The notes below the pieces were generated by a model. It saw only the letters and a list, made by a program, of their open reading frames with translations, did no database searches and was not told the origin of the DNA. Shown piece by piece: positions 57,606 to 64,000 of a stretch of 64,000 nucleotides of DNA. Within the stretch, counting starts at the first letter, position 1, and each line of letters begins with the position of its first letter. The stretch comes from an uncultured Bacteroidales bacterium (lineage in GTDB: Bacteria; Bacteroidota; Bacteroidia; Bacteroidales; UBA932): contig CALVAG010000003.1 in assembly GCA_944325445.1 (NCBI GenBank), positions 1-64,000 on the forward strand, given 5' to 3'. Position numbers and translations under genes: made by a program.

Positions 57606-58703
57606 TCAGAATTCATTTATTCTGCTTACAACTTCTTCTATTTCTCTGATTGTCATAACCGGACTCATCGGAAGGCTGAGCTCCTCATTGTGGATTTGTT
57701 CTGTAATTGGAAATGAAAGATCATTCCATTCCTTATAGCACTCTTGTTTGTGAGGAGGTATGGGATAGTGAATTATAGTTTGTATCCCATTTGCAGATAG
57801 ATAATTTTGCAATTCTTCCCGTCTGTTGCACCTTATAGGAAATATATGAAATACATGCCTGTCCCAATTTTCCACTTTAGGGAGAATAATGTCGGGATGC
57901 TTTATGTTTTCAATATAATATTTTGCCACCTTTTTACGCAACGCGTTATCCTCATCCAAATGTTTGAGTTTTATATCCAACACCGCTGCCTGAATTTCAT
58001 CAAGACGACTGTTCCTGCCTATGTATTTAAATACATATTTCTTTGAAGAACCGTAATTTGCCAATGCTCTTATAGTCTCTGCCAAGTCTTTATCATTTGT
58101 CGTAACAGCTCCGGCATCTCCCAATGCTCCAAGGTTCTTCCCTGGATAGAAACTGTGTGCAGCGGCATCTCCTAAAGACCCCGTTCTACGTCCGTTGTAC
58201 AAACATCCGTGAGCTTGGGCATTATCCTCAAGAAGCTTTAAATTATATTTTGCACACAGTTTGCCTATCTTTTCGGTATAGGCACAATTGCCGTAAAGGT
58301 GTACAATCATTATGGCTTTCGTCTTAGGCGTAATTGCTTCCTCAATAAGAGACTCATCTATTTCATACGTATTTATATCGGGTTCTACAAGAACCGGCTT
58401 TAAGCCGTTTTCCGTTATTGCAAGAATTGTAGCGATATATGTATTTGCAGGGACAATGACCTCATCGCCGGGTTTCATGACACCCAATTCGATATATCCT
58501 CTTAAAATCCAAATCAATGCATCGAGGCCATTTGCCACGCCGACGGTATATTTTGTCCCGATATATTCCGAATAATTCTCTTCGAAAGTTGCATTCATCT
58601 CTCCTTGAAGATACCATCCGGAATCAATTACCCGGCTTACAGCCTCATGTATTTCATCTGAATACTTTGCTGTAACTTGTTGTAAATCCAAAAATTTTAT
58701 CAT
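57606..58703 (-). CDS. FdtB/QdtB-like dTDP-3-keto-6-deoxyhexose 3-aminotransferase
   Basis: 365 residues. '[20 protein letters not shown]', '[20 protein letters not shown]', '[20 protein letters not shown]' and PLP Lys in '[20 protein letters not shown]', the wording typical of FdtB/QdtB. With the FdtA-like isomerases and acyltransferase just upstream it forms the set that makes dTDP-Fuc3NAc or dTDP-Qui3NAc from dTDP-4-keto-6-deoxyglucose. RmlA and RmlB are not in the window. Confidence 0.88.
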   Translation of the reverse strand: MIKFLDLQQVTAKYSDEIHEAVSRVIDSGWYLQGEMNATFEENYSEYIGTKYTVGVANGLDALIWILRGYIELGVMKPGDEVIVPANTYIATILAITENGLKPVLVEPDINTYEIDESLIEEAITPKTKAIMIVHLYGNCAYTEKIGKLCAKYNLKLLEDNAQAHGCLYNGRRTGSLGDAAAHSFYPGKNLGALGDAGAVTTNDKDLAETIRALANYGSSKKYVFKYIGRNSRLDEIQAAVLDIKLKHLDEDNALRKKVAKYYIENIKHPDIILPKVENWDRHVFHIFPIRCNRREELQNYLSANGIQTIIHYPIPPHKQECYKEWNDLSFPITEQIHNEELSLPMSPVMTIREIEEVVSRINEF

Positions 58704-58726
58704 TGTGATTTATTTTAATTCCTCTA

Positions 58727-59410
58727 TCAGTATGTCTGATGCCCATATTTTGCCACCCATGTATCAAATTCATCTATAAGTCTTTTTATTTCAGGAGAAT
58801 TGGGTGTAATATTTTTTAATACATACTCTTCAATTTCGCCTTGAAATCCTTGAAATCCATATTTTTCTATTGCATATCTATTGACAGATACAGGCTTGCC
58901 CGGAATGTACCGCGAAAATGGCCGTACATTCTTCATGCAGGCTGAATTTGTAGCGACTATCGAATACTGCCCTATTACAGTATATTGATTTATCGTACAT
59001 GCCATAGCTATATTAGCACCTTCCAATACCTTAACTAATCCGGCCAAGACAGATGAATTCGTTAATACAACCTTATCTTGTACATGTACATCATGTGATA
59101 CATGCACCCCTTGCATGATAAATACTCCATTCCCTATCACGGTACGCTCTTCGTAGCATGGCTGCTCTATAAGAGAGAATTCTCTTATTTCATTGTCATT
59201 TCCGATAATGACACATGGATCATCATAACCAAAGTCTACATGCTTTGTATCCGTGGCGGGACAACCTATTACGGCATGAGGGCCGATTCTGTTTCCGCTG
59301 CCTATGCGCACTTTTCCCTCAATGATAGTATAGGGAAGAATAACGTTTCCGTATCCTAACTCTACGTCTTTCCCGACTATAGCCGTTGGGTGAATAATAT
59401 TATTTTCCAT
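58727..59410 (-). CDS. LpxA-like acyltransferase
   Basis: 227 residues. Hexapeptide repeats begin 'IIHPTAIVGKDVELGYGNVI' and continue through 'VRIGSGNRIGPHAVIGCPAT'; 'GVHVSHDVHVQDKVVLTNSS' contains the catalytic His region, and a C-terminal helical tail follows ('EIKRLIDEFDTWVAKYG'). The fold is like LpxA, but the gene lies between FdtB and FdtA genes, so N-acylation of a 3-amino sugar (FdtC/QdtC role) is more likely than lipid A synthesis. Confidence 0.78.
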   Translation of the reverse strand: MENNIIHPTAIVGKDVELGYGNVILPYTIIEGKVRIGSGNRIGPHAVIGCPATDTKHVDFGYDDPCVIIGNDNEIREFSLIEQPCYEERTVIGNGVFIMQGVHVSHDVHVQDKVVLTNSSVLAGLVKVLEGANIAMACTINQYTVIGQYSIVATNSACMKNVRPFSRYIPGKPVSVNRYAIEKYGFQGFQGEIEEYVLKNITPNSPEIKRLIDEFDTWVAKYGHQTY

Positions 59411-59414
59411 GAAC

Positions 59415-59834
59415 TTATTTGTTCTTCCATTTTAAAAATGATTCATAATCTCTTATATAATCATTCTCATCGTATTTTTCAGAAGCCAGCACAAGACATA
59501 CGGATCCTGCTGAGAAGTTATTGAGATCCCTCCAAATTCCAGGCACTATCAGAAGACCCTGATAAGGACGGTTCAAGGTGAATGTGCGTTTTACATTCCC
59601 GTCGTCAAGCGTTACATCAAAACTTCCGCTTGCAGCTACAATCATTTGCTGAAGTTCTTTGTGCGCGTGAGCGCCGCGTGAGCCTCCTCCGGGTACATCA
59701 TAAAGGTAATATGTACGTTTAACATCGAAAGGAATCGTTTTACTATTTTCAACTACAGTAATATTACCTTTATTATCACTGTGATGCTTGTCCATCTCTA
59801 TCAGTGTGCAATCAAAAACAGTCGTATCTCTCAT
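59415..59834 (-). CDS. FdtA-like dTDP-4-keto-6-deoxyglucose 3,4-ketoisomerase
   Basis: 139 residues, cupin. 'VKRTYYLYDVPGGGSRGAHA' continuing into 'HKELQQMIVAASGSFDVTLD' gives the active-site His-Ala-His of FdtA. 'LNRPYQGLLIVPGIWRDLNN' is the second conserved block. It converts the 4-keto to the 3-keto sugar used by the FdtB-like enzyme. Overlaps its tandem paralogue by 4 bp. Confidence 0.88.
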   Translation of the reverse strand: MRDTTVFDCTLIEMDKHHSDNKGNITVVENSKTIPFDVKRTYYLYDVPGGGSRGAHAHKELQQMIVAASGSFDVTLDDGNVKRTFTLNRPYQGLLIVPGIWRDLNNFSAGSVCLVLASEKYDENDYIRDYESFLKWKNK

Positions 59835-60244
59835 TTTCTGGCATTTTTTAGAAATTCCTGATAATCCCTGATATAATCGCTCTCACTGTACTCTGTTGAA
59901 GAAAGTATCAAGGCCAATGAATTGGTAGAGAAATTTTCCATAGTTCTCCAAATCATTTTAGGAACCAATAGACCGTAATATGAGCGATTCAAACTATAAC
60001 GTTCTATATTATGACCGTCATCGAGCAAAACATCGAAACTTCCGGAAAGCGCTATTATAAACTCTGTGTTTTCACGGTAAGCATGCCCTCCCCTTTCAGT
60101 ACCACCGGGAACATCATATATCCAATATGTCCGTTTTATTTCAAATGGCAATTGTGTTTGATTTTCGGCAAATGACAAGTTGCCCCTTGGATCTGCTATT
60201 TTAGGAAGAGAAATGATGCTTCCACTTTCTCCTATTAAATTCAT
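59831..60244 (-). CDS. FdtA-like cupin with altered active-site His
   Basis: 137 residues, clearly a tandem duplicate of the downstream FdtA-like gene ('IKRTYWIYDVPGGTERGGHA', 'IIALSGSFDVLLDDGHN', 'LNRSYYGLLVPKMIWRTMEN'). The second His of the His-Ala-His pair is Tyr here ('GGHAYRENTEF'). In FdtA both His residues lie by the sugar, so this copy may have a different isomer outcome, another substrate or only a structural role. Confidence 0.85.
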   Translation of the reverse strand: MNLIGESGSIISLPKIADPRGNLSFAENQTQLPFEIKRTYWIYDVPGGTERGGHAYRENTEFIIALSGSFDVLLDDGHNIERYSLNRSYYGLLVPKMIWRTMENFSTNSLALILSSTEYSESDYIRDYQEFLKNARK

Positions 60245-60276
60245 TATATTGAAAAATTGTTTACAGATATGACTTT

Positions 60277-61476
60277 TTATTCAAAGACTTGATTGATATA
60301 ATGCTCTGCTGCTTTTTTATCCGTCATACTGGATGCAGTAAACACAGCATTTTGTGAAATTCTCCTTAATTTTTCCGGCAGCATTTCTGATATGTTTTTT
60401 ATTAAAGATGCCAGTTTTGTGACATTCTCTGACTCGCATAGGAAGCCGTTCTCTCCGTTTTTGATTATGCCATCCATTCCCTGACCTTTTGTTGCTATGA
60501 CGATGCAGCCTTTTGCCATTGCCTCAACATAGACCAGGCCGAATGCTTCTCTGCTACTGACCATAACAAAGCAATCCGCATTATGTATAATCGTTTGTGC
60601 ACTGTCCCTGGATACTTGTCCATGAAAAATAACTTGATGTTCAACTCCGAGTTCTTTTACTAAAGAACGTAAATTACGTTCTTCTTCACCTTCTCCCACT
60701 ATATCGAATGTAAAATTCTTTTCCAGGAATGCCGCACTCAATGCCTTAATACTGTCTTCCACTCTTTTGAGTTTGTATAGACTGCCTACAAACACAAACT
60801 TCCTGACACCACTATTGAAATCTTTATCAACTCGTGACAAATACTTTTCAGGTATTCCGGAAAAACAAATAAACGATTTGCGGCATTTACCATACTGCTT
60901 TTCGAATTCTTTCCTAAATGACTCGGAACGAAATCCCCATACATCTACAGCTCCCATGTATTCTTCATAATTTTTATAAATACGCGACATTGCAGAACCA
61001 TTACTATGAAGCACCATACATGTCCTGGCATTGGGGAAGATATTTTTCATGTGATACAGCATCTCTAACTGAGGTAACAGAAAATGCGCAGTAATAATAT
61101 CTGGAACAAAACTGTCCAATTCAAGTCTATGCCGTACCAATTTAAGCGCATCAGCTACGACCCTTGACGAAAATGAAGAATGAGGTATGATTTTGCGCAT
61201 AGGGACGAAGATTACAGGAACATCATCCACCATATATTGTTGGTATTTTCTTGGAGTGTTAGTATATGCTACACATCCCGTTTTTGCCTGTATATACGAA
61301 TTGAACAATTTCCCTATGCCATAGTATATTCTGGGAAACAAAGACTCAAAATGCACGACTTTAACATTATACCCCATCCTCATCCATTCACGGGTAAAAT
61401 AATGACATACCGGTGTTCCGGAATATGATTTGTCATTCATTGGGTATATATTTGTAAGCAAAAGGACATTTTTCAT
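60277..61476 (-). CDS. Glycosyltransferase family 4
   Basis: 399 residues. 'VLLLTNIYPMNDKSYSGTPV' is the N-terminal GT-B strand. 'KFVFVGSLYKLKRVEDSIKA', 'FDIVGEGEEERNLRSLVKEL' and 'VMVSSREAFGLVYVEAMAKG', with Glu-x7-Glu, form the donor site. Its start overlaps the stop of the UDP-sugar dehydrogenase by one base. Donor and acceptor unknown. Confidence 0.88.
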   Translation of the reverse strand: MKNVLLLTNIYPMNDKSYSGTPVCHYFTREWMRMGYNVKVVHFESLFPRIYYGIGKLFNSYIQAKTGCVAYTNTPRKYQQYMVDDVPVIFVPMRKIIPHSSFSSRVVADALKLVRHRLELDSFVPDIITAHFLLPQLEMLYHMKNIFPNARTCMVLHSNGSAMSRIYKNYEEYMGAVDVWGFRSESFRKEFEKQYGKCRKSFICFSGIPEKYLSRVDKDFNSGVRKFVFVGSLYKLKRVEDSIKALSAAFLEKNFTFDIVGEGEEERNLRSLVKELGVEHQVIFHGQVSRDSAQTIIHNADCFVMVSSREAFGLVYVEAMAKGCIVIATKGQGMDGIIKNGENGFLCESENVTKLASLIKNISEMLPEKLRRISQNAVFTASSMTDKKAAEHYINQVFE

Positions 61477-62741
61477 TACAACCTTCCATCAATTATAGAC
61501 CGGTCAAGTACACCTTTTACATCATATATGACACAATTTGTACTTGTATATTCTTTTATGTTAATTTCCTTGAATTGAGAGTGGGCCACAGCCAATATCA
61601 CCAAATCATATTTACCGTCAGGAAGAACACTATTTATCGTTATACCGTATTCATGCATGACTTTCTCCGGATCAGCCCACGGATCATAAATAGTTATGTT
61701 CTGCGTATACTCTGAAAGTGTATGGTAAATGTCTACGACCTTAGTATTTCTTATATCAGGACAGTTCTCTTTGAATGTCACGCCAAGAATCAGCATCCTA
61801 GAGTCCTTTACATTGACGCCTTTTTTATTCATTAATTTGATTGCCTGACTCGCTACATACGCACCCATTCCGTCATTAAGCCTGCGGGCATTGTACATCA
61901 CTCTAGGGAGCACACCATATACTTGCGCCTTCTGAATCAGATAGTAGGGATCCACACTTATGCAGTGTCCACCCACCAATCCTGGTTTAAGTTTAATGAA
62001 GTTCCACTTGCTGGAAGCCGCTTCTATTACATCCTGTGTATCTATATCCATGGCATTGAATATCTTTGCCAACTCATTCATTAGTGCTATATTTACATCT
62101 CTTTGTGTATTCTCAATTATCTTTGAAGCTTCTGCCACTCTAATTGATGGAGCTTTGTGCGTACCGTTGACAAGTACTGAATTGTATAGATTATCAACGA
62201 TATCAGCCACCTCCGGCGTAGAACCCGATGTAACCTTGCGTATTTTTTCCACAGTATGTTCCTTGTCTCCTGGATTGATGCGTTCGGGAGAATAACCGGC
62301 AAAGAAATCTACGTTGTACTCCAAACCTGAGACTTTTTCTATGACAGGGATGCACTCTTCTTCTGTGACACCAGGATAAACCGTGGACTCATAAATAACA
62401 ATATCTCCTTTAGAGATAACTTTTCCTACTGTCTCGCTGGCTCCCCACAACGGTTTCAAATCCGGACGGTTATTTTCGTCCACAGGGGTAGGGACTGCGA
62501 CAATGTAAATATTACAATTTTTAATGTCGTCTATTTTTGAAGTACATCTGAAACCGTTATCTAATGCGGATTTCAAAAGTTCATCGGAGACCTCCATTGT
62601 TCCGTCATGTCCATCATTCAGCGCATTTACTCGATACTCGTTGAGATCATAACCAATTGTTGAATATTTTGTTGAGAAAAGGCGGGCCAAAGGTAGACCT
62701 ACATATCCAAGGCCAACCACACAAATTTTGATTGTTTTCAC
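61476..62741 (-). CDS. UDP-N-acetylhexosamine 6-dehydrogenase (WbpO/TviB-like), block B copy
   Basis: 421 residues. 'IKICVVGLGYVGLPLARLFS', 'VAVPTPVDENNRPDLKPLWG', catalytic Cys in 'GLVGGHCISVDPYYLIQKAQ', 'VTFKENCPDIRNTKVVDIYH'. Near-complete paralogue of the block A enzyme at 37012-38283. No 4-epimerase gene follows it in the window, so the product could be UDP-GlcNAcA or depend on the block A epimerase. Confidence 0.9.
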   Translation of the reverse strand: MKTIKICVVGLGYVGLPLARLFSTKYSTIGYDLNEYRVNALNDGHDGTMEVSDELLKSALDNGFRCTSKIDDIKNCNIYIVAVPTPVDENNRPDLKPLWGASETVGKVISKGDIVIYESTVYPGVTEEECIPVIEKVSGLEYNVDFFAGYSPERINPGDKEHTVEKIRKVTSGSTPEVADIVDNLYNSVLVNGTHKAPSIRVAEASKIIENTQRDVNIALMNELAKIFNAMDIDTQDVIEAASSKWNFIKLKPGLVGGHCISVDPYYLIQKAQVYGVLPRVMYNARRLNDGMGAYVASQAIKLMNKKGVNVKDSRMLILGVTFKENCPDIRNTKVVDIYHTLSEYTQNITIYDPWADPEKVMHEYGITINSVLPDGKYDLVILAVAHSQFKEINIKEYTSTNCVIYDVKGVLDRSIIDGRL

Positions 62742-62838
62742 TTCCTTAATATTTTTACAGTTATGGGATAATAATGTTTTATTCTAAAAACATTTAATAA
62801 TACTCGATGTGTATTGTTATTTGGCTAGACGCAGAGTA

Positions 62839-63993
62839 CTATTTTATTTTGGGAACACAAATTATAAACAGTAAAGAGAGCAATAATCCTCCTGTCAAAA
62901 GGGATGTTGTAAATGTTGCACTGTTTAATGTCATTGCAAAACTGAAAATAATTCCAAACAACAATTTGTAATTCATGCCATCTGTAAATTTATCAACAAT
63001 TCTGAGAAATATTACTAAAATCACAGGATAGACAATAATCCCAACGTAGCCAAAATTCATATACGCGTCTGAAAACAAACCGTTATTTGCAGCTATTTCT
63101 ATATTCCCTGTCGTGTGCTCTCCTATTAAATACATAATACCGTCAGTGTATGGAGTATTAAATCCGAATCTTGATAAAATTCCCTCACGCATGTAATCCA
63201 ATTCCCTAACGTTGAAAAATTCGTAATACGCATAATGTATACTGGCAGGTAATAACAATACTCTGAACGCAAAAAGTGCAGAGAAAACAGGAATGAACAA
63301 GCACAAAATAACCAAAAATAAAAAGAATGGAGGAAGGTATACAATTCTATCTTTATTATAGAATAAATAACCTACAATAGCTACGAAAAGCATAAAAATA
63401 ACTGACTTATGCCCACCTATTCCAAAATTTATTACAAATAGAAAAATTATAATTAATACTGTAAGGTATTTTTTTTTTGTTAGAAGATATAGCAGGCTTA
63501 GTGACATTATTGTGCCGGAAGAAGCCAGTATATAATCAAATATTATTGGTATGTTGTATTCTCTTGATTCAAATCTGATATCATATACATCTACTAATGA
63601 CATCTGTATTCTAAACCCCGTGAATTTATATGAAACATAAATTATTACAGCACCGATAGTTAAAAGTATTAAATATGTCCAAAATGGTGATTGCGTATGC
63701 TTTACATTGCATTTTATCGTATAGTCCGAAGCTCCAATATATAAAAATAGCAACCAATACACTGAAATTAACAAAACAAACTCCGGATAATTTGCACTGT
63801 ATTTTAGTAAGACAACAGAAGGAATGAAACTTAAAAAATATAATAACAATATTATCTGTGAGGATACTGTTTTCTTGCGGAATAGTTCAAATATAGCTGG
63901 AAATGTTAATAGTAGCACCGTCCATGATGTCACACTAGTGAAGAATGTTTTACTATTTGGACAGATTGTAAAGTATTCAAATTTGTGCATCAT
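62839..63993 (-). CDS. Wzy-like O-antigen/capsule polymerase (block B), start uncertain
   Basis: 384 residues as far as the window allows. Ten or more membrane helices ('LILLTIGAVIIYVSYKFTGF', 'TVLIIIFLFVINFGIGGHKS', 'FLFLVILCLFIPVFSALFAF') with an extended loop 'LLPASIHYAYYEFFNVRELD' before 'YMREGILSRFGFNTPYTDGI', as in Wzy polymerases. The frame stays open past the ATG at 63993 to the window edge, so the real start may lie further right. The rest of block B, presumably including flippase and promoter, is outside. Confidence 0.75.
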   Translation of the reverse strand: MMHKFEYFTICPNSKTFFTSVTSWTVLLLTFPAIFELFRKKTVSSQIILLLYFLSFIPSVVLLKYSANYPEFVLLISVYWLLFLYIGASDYTIKCNVKHTQSPFWTYLILLTIGAVIIYVSYKFTGFRIQMSLVDVYDIRFESREYNIPIIFDYILASSGTIMSLSLLYLLTKKKYLTVLIIIFLFVINFGIGGHKSVIFMLFVAIVGYLFYNKDRIVYLPPFFLFLVILCLFIPVFSALFAFRVLLLPASIHYAYYEFFNVRELDYMREGILSRFGFNTPYTDGIMYLIGEHTTGNIEIAANNGLFSDAYMNFGYVGIIVYPVILVIFLRIVDKFTDGMNYKLLFGIIFSFAMTLNSATFTTSLLTGGLLLSLLFIICVPKIK

Positions 63994-64000
63994 ATTGCCA

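Overview
The window is a chromosomal segment from a member of the Bacteroidota, most likely order Bacteroidales. The evidence is the complete BAT (Bacteroides aerotolerance) operon, promoters of the Bacteroidota type (TTTG about 19-20 nt before TAnnTTTG, seen at several genes), a UpxY-type NusG paralogue opening a capsule operon, an outer-membrane barrel protein with a carboxypeptidase-regulatory N-terminus, and several DUF4143 ATPases. The genus cannot be fixed from the sequence alone. No tRNA, rRNA, CRISPR array or intact insertion sequence was seen.

Left part (1-9,200). A 5'-truncated NYN-domain remnant lies beside a leftward exbB-exbD-tonB operon. A roughly 190-nt hairpin RNA resembling 6S RNA (about 2,657-2,875) comes next. 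It precedes a five-gene rightward operon of secreted proteins: an LPP20-like lipoprotein, a second exported protein, and three CsgG/LpoB-like proteins whose shared N-terminal domain is joined to different C-terminal modules (unassigned, MORN repeats, TonB C-terminal domain). A TlpA-like thioredoxin lipoprotein and a Mpi-like serine recombinase with a perfect 15-bp palindrome over its start codon follow.

Middle part (9,200-32,300), mostly core genes. These are truA; the BAT operon (moxR, DUF58, a membrane protein, batA, a batB-batC fusion, batD, batE); a metallophosphatase/PQQ-propeller protein; a sirtuin; a beta-propeller lipoprotein paired with a degenerate ATPase; rplU-rpmA; serS; ruvC; an outer-membrane barrel protein; and a leftward manC-PASTA-rluD operon.

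Transition (32,300-35,300). Two paralogous DUF4143 ATPase genes are each preceded by three short direct repeats spaced 32-33 bp apart.

Right part (35,300-64,000), polysaccharide loci. Block A runs rightward from a promoter with a structured leader through a UpxY-like antiterminator to a strong terminator at about 52,130. It encodes UDP-sugar epimerase and dehydrogenase, flippase, polymerase, glycosyltransferases, a bacillosamine-type PglC/PglD/PglE-like set, a fatty-acid-like module (two ACPs, two FabG-like SDRs, an acyl-adenylating enzyme, a KAS III) and a RelE/ParE toxin-antitoxin pair. Block B runs leftward and continues off the right edge. It contains a second initiating sugar transferase, two aminotransferases, a MaoC hydratase, acyltransferases, tandem FdtA-like isomerases, a second UDP-sugar dehydrogenase and a polymerase. 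The blocks converge on an AAA ATPase gene. Two diverged copies of a 66-nt element flank the gap in front of that gene; they differ almost only by transitions and keep a stem through paired changes.

A plausible joint reading is that both blocks build acylated amino-sugar polysaccharides: block A makes its acyl group on dedicated carrier proteins, and block B probably makes a Fuc3N/Qui3N-type sugar. All functions are inferred from motifs and gene order; no database search was run.
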